Source of the DNA: Baylisascaris procyonis
Lineage: Eukaryota > Nematoda > Chromadorea > Rhabditida > Ascarididae
NCBI GenBank assembly: GCA_037389465.1
Contig: JAZARR010000089.1
Span: 992,001-1,056,000, forward strand
Reading direction: 5' to 3'
Length of the DNA: 64,000 nucleotides
A program made the position numbers and the translations under genes. Positions 1 through 15,600 of this stretch are shown here, piece by piece. Below the pieces are notes generated by a model that saw only the letters and a list, made by a program, of their open reading frames with translations, was not told the origin of the DNA and did not search any database. The stretch's first letter is position 1, and every line of letters starts with the position of its first letter.

Positions 1-17
1 GAGGTGACAGACGGCGG
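1..17 (-). CDS. cdh-4: Exon 64, partial at window edge
   Basis: After a 57-bp intron, an acceptor TTGCATAG is followed by CCG CCG TCT GTC ACC (PPSVT), in phase 0 with exon 63. The exon runs off the window. Short evidence, so tentative. Confidence 0.5.
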
Positions 18-3000
18 CTATGCAAAATATAACTGAAGGTTCAGGCTATCAGCGGTATCCCATGTCAAATATACCTGAAGTCCTGTATCATCTGACAACT
101 CAACGATGTTCTGTTCGAGTCGCTGACGTATAAAATTGGGACGATAGTAGCCCCTTGAGTCGCCTCTCGAAACGGTAAACAGCATATCGAGGTCGTTATT
201 TTCAACTGGCTGAACATCCGGTGGCGCAAGAATCTGTCTACGACGATAACGAAAGCGATGTCGATGTTGAGATGCACTATCTGCAAAAGTGGAATATTTA
301 CCCTAAGCGGCTTTATAGGTGCATATCTTTAGGGAACAAAATTATATGCAGAAAAATTTTCTATCTCAAGTTTGTACGTTAAATTAAAACTCAAATTGTA
401 GAATAAACTAAAATTTTTAATATCTTCGATGGTATAAACGATCCCACCATATATGTTTCCGATAGTAGTGTTCGCTTGTTGTAATGAGAGAATGCGGATA
501 TTGGTCGGCTTCACATTCAACTGACGTGCAAAGGAGCGATAGAACTTGTGTGAATAGTCGGCAAGGAACTGTTCACCACTGATATTACGCAAACGCATAT
601 TTACCGAGTGATCCAAAGCATCCTGATCTATTGGTGATACCTAAACACAAACAATTACTAACAAAGAAATAATACAGGATCGTTTACTACGTAGCTAACA
701 ATGGAATAATACAAGACCACTCTTACTAAATCGTTTGTCTTCGTCCCCTCCCCTCCCCCGGTTGCTAGAAGCGTTAATTACTTCAGTTACGGCGGTTATC
801 TCTATTTTACTGTGGCTTCTAATGCTATAATCCACATCCTTTTTCGAATCCAACGCCTCTTACCTTCCCATTCCCGTTTCATGAATACCTTCATACGCTT
901 AATCACTTCTCATAATTCGATAAACGCTTCGAAATCAAGCAGAAATATAGGACACACTTACATCTACTATAACCGGCGCCTGCACGGTGAATTTGCCGTC
1001 GGTAACCGAAACGTTGAATCGATGGATACCGGCCAACAAATCCGGTTCCGCATATACTTCACCAGTTTCTGGTTCCACTGAAAAATGCAGTGGCGAGGAG
1101 CGCCGACCAAATCCGTACAAAACTGCCGCCGATGGCGATGCGGTATTTTGTACATCAACTATTGAATAACGAAGCATATCGGATGCATCCTGGAAGAATA
1201 ACAGATAAAACTCGAAGCAATCCGGAATCGCTACAACGGACTTGCTACTATGAAGCGACAACACAAAAAAAAATTCAAAAAAGTACAATTTTTAGATTAG
1301 TTTAAGCAAAAGACCTACATCATCTCTGGCGCTGACTCGACCGATTTTACCGCCCAAGAATTCGCCCATGAGAGTATTAAGAGTAATCATTAGCGGTTCA
1401 ATAACTGGTGGATGACGGCTTTCCTCTTTCACATAAATCGTTAGAGGGCACTCTGATGAGAGACCACCACGATCGTATGCTTTTACCTAAAATACAAAAA
1501 AAAAGATTCACTCCAGCAATGCTTCGATATGTCAGATGATGTTTACGTATCGATTGGACTTACGCATAAATTGTGTATCATTGCAATACCGCAAATATCA
1601 TCCAACAATAAAAATAAAACATTCCATATAACAAACCACACTTTATTACTCCTTATGCGAAGGCAATATATGCACAATAATGGAGTTTAGATAACAGAGT
1701 AATGAAGAATCGAAGTTTCAAACGTTAACGGGGTGAACCAAAAAAATTCGAAATAGTGAAATTTCGTTTAAAATCAGCGATTTAATTTAGAATATCTGCC
1801 ACCGAAAACATCATATTTCTAATAAAGGACGATATGCGAAACAAATATTCCTTCTTAGGCAGCTCTGGAAGAAGCTTTTAAGTGTGCTCTCGAGAAAGTA
1901 TCCAAATCAAATCCCGACATCTCATCTACGAATGAAGCACCGCTCCCGCAGATTTTTCATGTATCGAAAGCAATGGTAACGTGTACGAGAAACGTCACCA
2001 ATACTCAATTCAAGTTTGGTTATTAAAGCCACTCAAATATGAAATGACAAAACAATTTTCAGGCAGAAATTTTGACCTAATTCAATTCCATTTCCTCAGC
2101 AACCTGATGCACATTCATTAATCATTTACCGTTAGCAGGTAGACGTCCTTCTTGGAATGCAAAAGACGTGTTGTCGTGATGAGATTCATTTGCGAATCAA
2201 ATGCAAAAGACGATGCCCCATCACCAGTGATCTCGAGTCGAAACGGCCCTCCATTCTCATCAGTGTCTGCATCCGTCAACGAAACGGTAAACAACACATG
2301 CCCTGGATCGACGCTCTCCTGAACATTGATTGTAAGCCAATTTACGACAGAAATAATCTTTCTGTTGCAAGCTCCATAAATGCGAGAGGGAAAGACAATG
2401 ATTTTTTGACTAATTTTATATTCAGTGCTAGATAAGGTCTAGGCCACTAAAGAATTTCAACGGATCCCTCCCATACCAATGAACAACTTGGGAAAACACT
2501 AGCAAAAAAAAGAGCTAATCCATCTAAAATTGTTTACATTTGAACGCCGACTATCCTCACTAGATCGCCACGCGTGCTATAAAATCACCTCAACGTATTA
2601 ATATGCACTCAACGATTTAAAGTCATTTTCTGCTTAACAGTGAAAAGATTCTACATATAAAATTTTATCGTCTCTGTAAAAGGACTTATTAATTTTTTCA
2701 AAAGTAGCGCAAAACTCGGCTCGATCTTACAATTTCCTAAATAAACTGAGAAAAAATTCAGCTGAATGCTAGAAACATTTGAACTACTGGCATCTGCTAT
2801 GGTCCCCAACCTGATTTTGACCACAAATAACTGCTTCAACCCACCAATAATAATAAGGTCATCATACTAAGGTAAAAATATAACCTGAACAACAGCAGTC
2901 ATATTGCATTGCGCGAAAACGGGAGCATTGTCATTGACGTCTTCCAATTTGATAATAACGTCCGTGAAGCCGGTCAATGCTGGTGACCCGCCATCTGCAG

Positions 3001-6000
3001 CTTCAACTTTCAGCCGGTACGCCGATTGCTAAAAATTACTACTTAAAAGTTGCAATTTCTGGATGGTTACTATTAAAAGAAAACAAAATTCTTTAGGCGG
3101 CAGATCCCTTGATATGGCCAACGAGAAAATGAAAGAAAGCAAGCCTGAGGGATCCAAATTCTTGCCACACTGGATCTTTTTTTGTGTCCTCGAAAATGCA
3201 GTGAAGACTTTTCACCCCAGCAATTGAATAACTGATTTCATAAGAGTTACAAATCCTAACAAAACGCCCAACTCCACTATCTGGGATTACATTCCTCACG
3301 CAGTCTAAGAGGCTTTTACTTTGGATAGAGATTTTAAAATTAAGTAAACATCATTTCAAAAAACAAAAGAGGAGAAATTGAACAGAAACTTGGGAAAAGA
3401 AAATTATTGAAAAAAAGGTTACAGCATAAATAACAACATGTATCCAAGCCAGCGCAAATATGTCAGTATTGTTTTCTAACAAAAGACTAATTTTTCAGTT
3501 CCTCAAAGCGACTCCCTCTCTCCTCTATTCCAAAATTGGTACTCACCTCTTGTTTCACGTTTACATGCAATCAAACAAACCACTAGCACTGCTCTAAAAA
3601 AATGAAGAAATGAAGAATACTGACTTGTTCTCTATCCAACTTTGCCTTAACAGCGATCCAGCCATCATCGTCAATGGTAAACATGCCCGATTCGTCGATT
3701 AGCGAATAAGCAACTCGGCCAAAATGTTCACTGTCCGAATCATTCGCGACCATCTAAACAGTTTCATTTACTCGCTATCAGTTGCCACGATCACATCGCA
3801 ATACTTTATACCTTTTGCACTAATCGTCAATTAAAGACCCACACTTCCCTATCGTTAGAATTTACAATCTCCATAGCTTTGTGCTTGAGTGGAACCAAGA
3901 AAATGACAAACTCGATCAGTAGAGAGGATAATTTTAAAATTTTCCTGTCAACTACGAGTTATCACAAGCAGACAGCAAGGATATCACAACTATAAATTCT
4001 AGCTTCTAAACAGATTCTCCAACTTCGAACACAACCAAAGTTGTAAACAATTCAGTCATTCAACATAAATAAAGCAACTTGAAATTGAGCATTTCAAATG
4101 TCTCAAGTATACCCATAATATAACGGATGCTAACCTGGAAAATCTTAGTACCAACGGGCGCATTTTCGCCCACAGATACTTTATAGTCGGCTTGAGCGAA
4201 ACGTGGTGCGTTGTCATTGATATCAAGGATCTCGATTTCTACTGCACAACGAGTATTCAAAGGAGGCGTTCCCGAATCCGTGGCCACTATCGAAACGCTC
4301 AAAAGACGAAATACTTCATAGTCGAGTGGATGAGCCAACTTCAAAGAGCCTATAAAATAAACCATTGATGAAAAAACCCGGCATAACCAGCATAACATGA
4401 GTTGAGGAAGGTAAACAAATCAATGCTAAAAAGTCCTGGAAAACTATACGACGTCATCTGCTAAGCGCCGTAAGTAGCGAGAAAAAAAGCATCGACAATT
4501 TCTACCCACGATAACGAAAAAATCTTATTTCCTTGTCACGGCTATGAACGTCAATTTCAACAACACATATGCGCATACTCGCAGCCTTCTATACCTGTTA
4601 TTTTTTAAATCACAGCTCGTCAGAATCGTTATGCTATTTTAACGTTTACAGTTTGAAACAACACTGGGATTTAATTCCCCCGCCATCCTCCTCGCACTTG
4701 TAAAGGAACACTTTCATTTGCCAACTAGCATAAGAAAACATGACGAACCAGTCTTCGAATCGAGTGAGAAATATTTCTCGATGCCATCCGCTGCTTCGAG
4801 TCGATATTCGATCGTTTCGCCTTCATCTCCTCCAACTGCTTTCACTCTTACGAGCTCATAGCCGACTGATTCGTCTTCGACCACCTTAAGACGATAAACA
4901 CTCGATTCGAATTGTGGTGCATTGTCATTCTCATCACCAACATCGATCGTTACTCTCGCTGAAAGTATTACTCAAAGTCGGGGCAAACGAGATAAAGGAC
5001 CATATACAGACTTCACCTACGTATCTGCAATAGAGTGGGTGACTTCCAATGGTGGGATGAGCTCGTCCCTCCTAAACTATTCCACTTCACCTTTAAATTT
5101 ATTAGGTCATCCAGCCTAAAAATTTATAAAACTTTATGGGATTAACGCTTACCTTAATCTTCCCAACGTGAATTCCTCAATACAAAATAATCACTGCCGC
5201 ATTCACGACAAAAGGCAGTGTAAATTAAACATCCAAGATTTATATGTCGCAGATCCTGAGCAAAAAATTATTTCATCTAAATTTTTTTATATAATAATCA
5301 AGCAATCTGCAATCCATACTTGACAATCGACTTTAAAGACTGTAACATCTGAGCAAAGAAATATTTTAACATTTGCGTTCATATAAGCGAATGAGAGCCG
5401 AGGACAGAAGAACCAAACATTTATAGATATGAATAAAAATTAAAAGAAAAAAAACCAACTTTTTGTGCTTTTTCCTTCTCCATCGACAGCTCTCACATTG
5501 AATTCATATCGATCAAGTGTTTCTTTATCCAATGGTGCAGTCAGTGTTAGTACACCAGTTTTCGTGTCAATACGAAAAATGTCTAAGTATGATTCTTTCA
5601 TATTTGTGTCGAATTCGTAATGAATCTCACCACCGAAACCCAAATCTCGATCCTCTGCATCCAATCTGTAAACGAAGAAGAAGTTCTTTACCGCGGATAA
5701 ATTTTATTTTGTCTGTTGGGGGAAAGAATTGGAAAGCCATCAAAATTTTATACACGGCACTTCTCGGTTATCTGTTCTTTCCACTCGTCTTCCCGAACAG
5801 GGACCTACCCGTTGCATTTGCGCAATGCATAACCTTTTCAAATCATAAATTTTGATTACAACATCGTCATAGTCATAATAAAACAATTTTAATACCTACA
5901 AAATATTGACTGAAACAGCAAACAACATTATGCAATCTAAATAAATCAGTACAGATATTGTCTGCAATAATTTAGAGCGCTGTGATATGAAAAAAAGGTC

Positions 6001-9000
6001 CATCAAAGTATGGTTTGGAGGCAGATTGAAGAAATCTTAATGTAAGTTCATGTAATTTACATCGAGATAAAATTATATAAAACGAAATGCATACTTCAAT
6101 AGAAACACTCGGTTCTCCTCGGTTGCATTCAAATTCTCCTTGACAGTCGTGCTATAGGCCAGTTGTCCGAACTTGGGCCACTCGTCATTAACATCGTCTA
6201 CTGTGATGACAACTCTTTGTGAACACAACAAGTCTCGTCCTTCCGTTTTCAATACGAATTCATACTGAAACAAAGATAGCATGATAAGAGACACCTGAGA
6301 TACTAGTGTGACTGAAAAGAATGTCTGATTACAATCTCTGATAATATCTGGCAACAACGAAATAAAAATGTCTGATAACTGAACATGTTCCCATGAAACT
6401 TAGATTGATTATAAAAGAACTTATATAGCCCCCGTCATCTCAAAAACATCAAGGTTGAGTTAGAAAATAATGTTAAAAAAGCACCCGCCGAATGAGGTAA
6501 TGGCAAAGAAAACGAAAATAACGTACCTTATCATGTGTTTCCCGATCTAGTTTTTTTGCGAGCACAATACTACCGTCCTCGTTCACTCGGAATGTTTCAA
6601 GTTCGTCGCCATCAACCAAAGTGAAACGACGCGATTTCGACTTGTTGTTGTTATTGCCACCGATCACTATCGTGCCCACTTTGGCATCCTCAGCTATATT
6701 CAGCGCCAACTGCATTTTATCACAGAGTGTAGCATTCGAATCGACCCTCAACTTCACCTGAAACTGTTTAAAACATGTTTTTGCTTGATATTAGAGTAAA
6801 AAAAGAGCGATTCACCAGGATACAAAATTTCCTATCCATTATTACAGCTAACTTCTAAATTCACAACAACTTTATTAGACACTTGTCGAAGAGGATATCG
6901 GACGACTGATACGAATATTCTTTACGACTAAAGCGACAAGTACTCGCTTGGGAAGCAAAGATAATATCTCATCACTGCACCTTTCTATAAGCAATAAGAA
7001 ATGCAAATATTGTTGGGAACTCCTCTCAAGATTATATAAGATGTCTTCAAACAAATAGCGCCGTTTCAGCTAAACAAAAAATTGAAGATAAGCGAAAACA
7101 AAAAAAAAAATGAACCTTAACATTTGCACTTGTATGATGCTTTCCATCGAATGCAAGCACTGTCAACGAGTATTCATGTTCATACTTTAGATGTGGCAAT
7201 TTTCGCATAAATAAACGTCCATCGTTATTAACGCTAAATATATCATATTCATCGCCGGCGATTATGAATAAACGCGTATTGTTGAAAGGTGGAAGGTCGG
7301 AATCCTGCAATATACTCTTCCTATACTTATATATTACAATAAACACCTACTTTTTAATAAACAACTTCCAACATTCAAAAAAAAAATCTATTTCAAACAC
7401 AGTTATATGATAATGCAAAATGCTTTTTCAGTGCTTCAATCAAGGTTATATTCGTTAAAAAAGAACCACATTTACAATATTTTTACATCAAACCAACCAA
7501 AATGTTGCTCAATTACGCAGGTTCTACAGAAATTTTTACAAATCCAAGAATACAATTTTTCAGGATAGATATAAAAATAACTCCATCATTTTTGGCCTAA
7601 AAGTTCGAGTCCCTGTATATTCCAGAGGCAAGTTTCAAAGTTGAAATAAGTTTCAACTCTTTTTATGCTCAAATATCCAACTAAAATCATCCTGACAATC
7701 CCTAACTTCAATTAAGGAAGCATACTACTGCTGAAATAACAAAAGAAATTGAAACTATACTTACAGTGACGATCATATGAAGAAGCTGTTGCCCAATGCG
7801 AACCTTTTCGAGATCAAGCTCCACCACATAGTAATTCCTATCAAAAACTGGTGGAGAATCATTCGCATCAGTTATAAGGATTGTTAAATTTTTTCGCGAA
7901 GTGAGATGACCCTCGTCACTTGCGACCACTACGATCACGTATTCTTCTTTCGTTTCTCGATCCAACGGCTCTGCAACCATTAGCCATCCCGATTCACGAT
8001 CCATTTTGAATGCACTCGAACCGTCGTTCTGAAATAAGACATTTTATGTCAACATCTATCTCAGGCTCCACGACTGAGGTTTTCTTTGATGCTTGAATTT
8101 GAGCCGCTTGCAGTAACATTCGTAAAAAAAGTATCTACACTGCTTGGTCCCGTTGATAGTTTAACTAATGGTTTCCATAATAAACATCGGGTAACAAGAC
8201 TTTAACAAAGATACATGGAACCTACTTTCTCGATGTTGAAGAATATTCTCGAATTGGGACCAGAATCTGCATCGGTTGCACTCAGCACTGCAACACTCGT
8301 GCCAACGGGTGAATCTTCAGCGATTGCGATGCGTTCATATGCACCCTGGAACTGCGGGGCATTGTCGTTCACATCACTTACTCGAACTGTCACCATTGCC
8401 AATGTGCCAGCCGCCTCATCATCAACTGCCGTTATTCGCACCATGAAACGCCATTCTGCTACCTGGAATGCGATTCCCATTAAAAAATGAATTATGAAAC
8501 AATCAAGGAAAACAAATAAATTTCTCAAGCAATTAAACAGTACGCATGATATCACTCACAATAACGCTTTAGATAACGATAAAAACAAGAACAATTCTAT
8601 ATCGTCTCGGAGACATCAAACCACACAGTTTCGTTGGAACGACAATATTCACCACTTGCACTTTAAGCATAAATCTATGTTTAAAAAGTTTTTTTACATA
8701 TTAAAATACATACACATATGTGCATACGTAATGGCTAGAGGAGCGCTAGGATCGAAGAAAATAGCATGACATTGAAGCAGCTCTTACATTTTCCCTATCC
8801 AGAAGGCCGCTGACGATGAGCTTGCCAGATGACTGATCCACAGAGATCGGAAGACCGGGAGACTGTGAGCTAGATGCAATCGAAAAGCGCACACTCGGTA
8901 TCACTGCAACATTGTGGGTTCATTAAATTAACCACCCATGGGTTTATCATTAAATTAAGCAGAAAAATTTCTAGAAATTAGCCTGTTATTAGTGAACAAA

Positions 9001-9616
9001 ACTAGACGGCTGGGCTGAAGTTCGTTTTTGACACACCCTTATACACTCACTAATATAGCTGATTGATTCGCTCCATGTTAACAAGGAACCTAATAGTTAC
9101 TATGCACTGGAAATGAAGCATAGAAATGTGCTAGATGGCAGAATACTACTAAAATTCAGATCTTAAATCTGCTAGCCAAAAATTATTAAGGAAGATGGCG
9201 TGATGGCAAATTTAGGCCCGAAACATAAGCAAATGAGGTTCCCTCAGCTCTTTTCCCCATCCCTTTACTATGTCACATTAACTCGCAAAACCAACTCACG
9301 TTGTTGTTCATTCTGTTGCACTCGACCGATGACTGTACCGACGGGAGCATCTTCTGCCACTGTGAAGAGATAGTGATGGTTGGAGAAATGCGGAAGCGAT
9401 ACGTTGTTCGGTTGTATAGCGATTGTCACACGTGCTTCACTTTGATGCGGAGGGTTCGCCAAATCGGTGGCGCGCACAAACAGAGTTATGCGTTCTCCTA
9501 CTGAAATCTAAGCAAGTTAACGATACAATTAGAATAGCCTAATATTTAGAGCAATTTTTCAAAAATATAGTATTTGCAAGTTGAAGGTGTTTGAACAGAA
9601 TATATATGTTTCTGAT

Positions 9617-9686
<70 letters not shown>

Positions 9687-12600
9687 GTCTCAACGGGAAA
9701 ATATAATAGCAAAATGAGCAATCGTCGTTCCTTACATATTTCGGAAACTAAACATACAACAGTTTAATGAGCAAAATGAAGGGACATATACTGGTGACAA
9801 ATGCCTTTTCGATAAAATAAATTAAGATAAAGTAAAGTAAAGAAGACATTTTTCAAGAAAGCCGCTGTAACACTTTAAAGAGCATTACACTGCTCATCCC
9901 TCAAATGAAAATCCCTCCTTTTGTTTTCGACAATCTCACACAACCGCAGATCCTCCACTTCCGCAGAACCCTATAGCTGTTCTGCTAGTCACATTTCATT
10001 CAGAGTAAATTTCATTAAATTAGAAGAAAAAGATTAACATAAAGTAGAAGATTTAAAAAAACGAAACCGATTTCTCGAACTGGCTTTTGTAGGCTCACAA
10101 TGCCTTGCTTCGGATGTACTTTGACGTAGTTCGAATGAGCGCTGCCATCTGGAACGATCGTATATTCCAGTTGATCACCAATGTCTTCATCGACCGCGAG
10201 CACCTAAAATAATACAAGTGGTCGCTGTCTTTCGCTGTTACTATCATTGAGAGACATCGATAGGTACAAGGTTTCAAACATCGTTATATCTTTCAACATC
10301 ATTATCAATCATTACCGAAGACAGATTCTATCGAAATGCAAATCGCCGATCGCCTTCGAAATCTATGGCTTTAACACAGCATGATTCTGTCGACAGTGGT
10401 GAAAACAGTAATTGAAAAGACTAATGTTCCCTTACGTAGCAATTTCGACCTCAGTAGTTAATTTAAGGCAACGCCGATAAACGAAAATGTTGGCTGACAC
10501 ATATACCATGAAGAGAGCCTCTCCATCTTCGGCATCAGCTAAAACCGACGTTTCGTATTCAGATGCCACAAAGCTAGGAACATTGTCGTTCTCATCAACG
10601 ACGTTTAAAATCAACGTCGAAAACGCTCTCCTTCCACCTGCATCCACGACCAACAATGGAATACGATAGATCGATTGTTTTTCATAGTCAAGCGATACCC
10701 TGAAATCAACGGCGAAATAACATAAAACACAAATTCACGGGAAGGTAGAAGAGTACGACCCATTTTCGAGAAATAAGCCACAATTATGTGATAAATAAGC
10801 ACCAATAAGTAATAAATTTCAAGAACTGGAGATTTTAGGAAAATTTACACGTCAAAAAATCACAAATTTTGATGCCTTGTCGCCTATTAGCTTAAAGGAA
10901 AACTCACCAGAAGCAGACCATTCAAACATAATCTCTGTTAGCAACTTCATCATTAAAACTATTCCAAAAAATAAACAACTTTATTTCGTTGCGTAAATTG
11001 CAGTAGATTGTGGTCAAAATGCTAAGTCACAACCAGCGGTCAAAAATGGAGTGCCGTTCGGGTGATCAAAATTGCCAACCGTAAATTTGGCCGGATAGAA
11101 TTAGCCATAAAATGGTCCAAATAATAAAAGGAAGGCCCACCCATGCATCACAAAAAAGAAAATATCCTGCCTTCGAAGCGGTTGATATGAGTGCTTCCGC
11201 TACCATTTCCTTAATAAAAGCCCCTTTTCAGGTATTCCCATATTACAAAACAGTACACATAGGGTCAAAACAGGACATCTTTTCAAGCAATAGATGCCTC
11301 ACCTCGTCACCACTTTACCGGTGCTTTCATCGATAACCAACGGCCACGCACGGCCATCTTTACTACCGCCTAACGCATATTTTAGAGGTGGAATACCATC
11401 TCGAGCATGAACTGTTATAACAGCCGCGCCAATCTTGCTGCAAGTGCATAGGATTATGAATATCATCCACTATCTTCAACAAAAAGATTAAATGAAGTAG
11501 CTTTATAGATTTATAATCCAAGCAATCATCAATTAATAATCAAAATTCCTCCTCTCGCCAATAATAACGGCATTGTTCAAATAACAAAGGTTGATTTCCG
11601 TTTGACTAATGATATGCAGGTAAAGTGCAAAAAATATTTGGGCAAATAAAATCACATAAGTAGGCTTATTACAGTAACAAGGGAGGAAAAAATAAAAAAA
11701 AAAAATAGCAGGTGTCACAATACAGATTTCTGCAAGGTTAAGTCTTCATAGGATGATCACTAGGCAAATACGAACACCTAAACAGATTCATCTCATGCTC
11801 AATAAAGCCTGTCGTCGCCGTTCACTCATTTGTTTGCCACGTCAACCAGCTGTCACAAAAAGTGACGTACTCATCTAGCCTAGATCAGCCTGTATTAATC
11901 AATCACATATGTATCAGTTATAATAAATAATCACTATTGAAAAAGAAACACTGACCCATTTTCACTGATGCTAGCTGAATATTGCGCCTGCTCAAATCGA
12001 GGCAATGGCCGACGTGTTGGGCTGGCGACGACCTCGACAACCAATTGTGCATACGCAGTGAACACACCGTCACTGACCGATATGTTGAGGTGTTTGTGCC
12101 TTAGCTCGAGGTCTTCGCTCTCAATCGCTCGTGCCAACATCACCACTCCCGAATGTTTGTCTATGTCAATGAGAGTCTCGTCGCCATCGATCACCGAGAA
12201 TAAAAAGCGACGTCCACCAGCTACACTTGAAACCGTGTCCTGAAACAAACATCTGTGAATAAACAGCTCAGGGGAAGGTATATATGAAATCATAAATAGT
12301 GATAACATCGAGGTGAGCAACGTGGTGCTTCTTCCCTCCCACGCTCTTTAATGAGAGGTGAAAAGATCAAGAGCTGTCTTCAAAGACATAAATAAACATT
12401 GTCTCTTTCTTTAAACCAGCTTTGGAAGCAGCAGAACCTAGTGCGCTCCAAACACCAGAATGTCTTTAGCAAATGAATAAACTCGGCTTTTTCACTGATT
12501 TGAATAATCATTGCATGGGCTATTTTCCAAGCAGCTTGGCAATTTCTTCTGAGATGGAAAATCATAAATAAACCCTCTTATTTGGACGAGCACTTCGTCG

Positions 12601-15600
12601 ACTCGAGGATCTATTTATCTTACAAGCCCGCTGCCTTGTTTAAGTTTATACTGAAACTGAAGCGAAAATATGAAATATTTTCAACTTTGACTTCTCAACA
12701 TAATAATAAAAAACTAAAAAAATTAAATAAACGGCTCCGCAAGCAATGGAGGGGAAGTCTGCCCTGATTTTGAATAGCATATTTACATCTACATCGTCAA
12801 TCGTAACCGACATGACAATGGATATACGGGCTGAATACTAGAATGAAGCATTTTCACCATTATTCATATTACACTAATGGCACTTCCTAGATCACTGACC
12901 AACACACGCCTGCATTTAATTGTTTAATGGCCAAAAGAAACCACGTGTGAATCCCATACTCCAATGAACTATCATTTATAATTCAGAGCACACCCCACTG
13001 GATTTTTACAAGTTCAAATTACTTGATTACTGATGATGACCTTATAATTTCCATTAAGCACAAGTAATTATAAAGTTGGCCATTAAAGTGTCCAACTGAG
13101 CAATGCCATCTCTTCGAATAGGCGCATTTCCCCCCCCCCCCCCCCACGTTCCCTATTAAATGATGTATTGTTTACACTAAAATGCTAACCACATCATCGA
13201 CCATCATCTTAGCAATGAACTGTCCCGGCTGCGAGTCATCTCCGATGGTACTTCGAACAACGGGTGGAGTAAATCTCGGAGCCATATCGTTGACATCGTC
13301 GACATATAACACCAACGTCTGAAGATACAATCGTGTGCTATATAAACGTACTATATTATATAATCGGAAATTTGGTCGTTCTCTTAAAACTTGGAAAAGG
13401 TTGAAAGTTTTTAAGGACATATAAATAATCAGGATTGCTGCTTTCCAGCAATCGTGTACAATACGGTTTTAAATAGGACGCATAAAACAGAAAAAAAAAG
13501 AACTCTTACAAACGAAATAAATCGATACAATAATAGTTACAAAAAAAATCTCGAAAAATTATATCAACAACAAACGCAAAAAAAAACAGTTGTCAAGAAT
13601 AATTTGTAAAAGGCGTTTTCAAAGCAATCGTCATCACTGAAATTAAATGACGTCTAGGAAATATAGCAAATTCATTTAGGCATGAATGGTCATACCGCAT
13701 GTGAAGCAAGTTGATCACTATCACTAGCCGTCACCGTGAATATATACAATTGCTGCAATTCGAAATCGAGTTGTTTCATCAATGCAATTTGACCGGTTAT
13801 CGTATCGATTGATAGCACTACAATAATACCCTCAATAACACCTGTCATTTCATTAGTATAATAACTTAGTAAAACAATGTAAATGAAATATTTCTTTCTT
13901 AAAAATATTAAGTAATTACATAGGCAGAAGATGCAAAAATTAATCCGCCAAACATCCAATGAATATCCCAAAAGACTTAATGTTGAATAGGCATTTAAAG
14001 TTCGACAATTACCATTCAAAAAGCTTCGAAACTTTGTGAAAAAGATATAACTACTAGTCAAGTAAATTAGAATCAACCGGCATCCTACATAAAAGAAAAA
14101 ATCATACCCGATGCATTTGCTCCACTAATTCCATATGAGATAGAAGCATCTGTTGAATCGGGATCGTGTGCAATGACCTATAATTGTTCTATTTTAAATA
14201 ACAACTTAGTGACAGGCAACGGTTTTTTTTCTTTGATCAGCTAAAACTACTTTTCTTAATCAACGCTGCAAAAAAAAAAGATTTATTTTCGAATGCAAAG
14301 AGGAAACTCGAATAAAAACTAATAATACTTTCTTCCAAATAAATTCTCAATGAGAAAAGGTGACTAATTTAAGATAGAGAAGGCACATAAAACCACCAAT
14401 AAATTACACTAAATAATATAAATGCTGAAACATAAGATAGAAGTGAATTCAAATCTATGAGAAAGAATCCAAAATCTAAAAAATCAAAGCGTCGATTTTT
14501 TAGAAGCTCTGCAATCAAAATTTCCTTGCATTCGCTGCTGAAGACGATACACATTTTGAATAAATTTGCGATTAGGTTTTGCTCTACTAAAAAGTTTTTT
14601 TTGCTCGACGCATATCTACCTCTTTTTCTCCGCCTTCATCTCCTTTTCCTTCTTTCTTCAGTGGACAACTGGAACTTCACTTCTGAATAAAATTTTGAGG
14701 AAAAGTAAATAAGAACAACGAAATAAGTGAAGCATTAGCACGATCGAGCAAAACAGAGACTTTTCGGAATGCTTTTGATAAACGACTCAATCGTAACGCA
14801 TACCTGTATTATTTCAGAGCCGATAGGTGCAGATTCACTGACATGCACTTCATAAAATGGCATTTCAAAGCGAGGTGGATTGTCGTTGACATCATCGACC
14901 GAGATGACCACTGTGCACTCAGAGCTAACGTTGTTTCGGGTCACGTCCACTGCCGCAATACTAAGGTTATATGTAGCTGAGTGCTCGCGGTCAAGTGGAT
15001 TGTGTACACTTAGTGCACCTAAAAAATAATCTAAATATTGCTCGCACAACTGGAAATAGTGAGTTCAGATGATAGAGAATAACGCTCTCCCACTTCTGCC
15101 CTTTCCCACACCTATATGAGAGCATATGCTCCCACACCTATATAAGTGATACATCATCCTTGATACTCTCACATTCTCGAGCACATATTTATGCAGGTGA
15201 GAGTAATTGCTAAATGCGAGATAGCATAGATGAACCTGAAAGACAAAAATCAAAAATTGTTACCATTAGAATAATAGAGCAAACTTGGACAGATGGCCCT
15301 AAGAATAAAATTAAACAACTGGCTAAAGAAACTACTACTGTGATGTGGCCTTAATGTAGTAACACTGTCGGTCCGGCTAAAAATCCAAATCAGACGTACC
15401 GCTATCAAAATCGATCCGGAAACGTTTTTCTGGATCGCCGCTTGTAATGATATATCCAATCCGGCTGCCCATGTTGCTAATCGCCTTGGCTGTGAGCACA
15501 GCTGAACCCACGGGGGCATTCTCGCTGATCCGACTTCGATATAGACGATGCGTGAAGATTGGCATCGCGCGATCCACTAGCTCGATCATCACTGTTGTAT

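Noticed and set aside
65..286. 73-codon minus frame starting MQIVHLNID
   Set aside because: Overlaps exon 63 but in another frame; the phase-consistent frame (LDMLFTVSRGDS) matches FAT proteins.
812..1305. Plus-strand frames overlapping exon 61 and others (for example 8215-8490, 11968-12243, 41683-42126)
   Set aside because: Antisense shadows of cadherin exons; the minus strand carries the conserved motifs.
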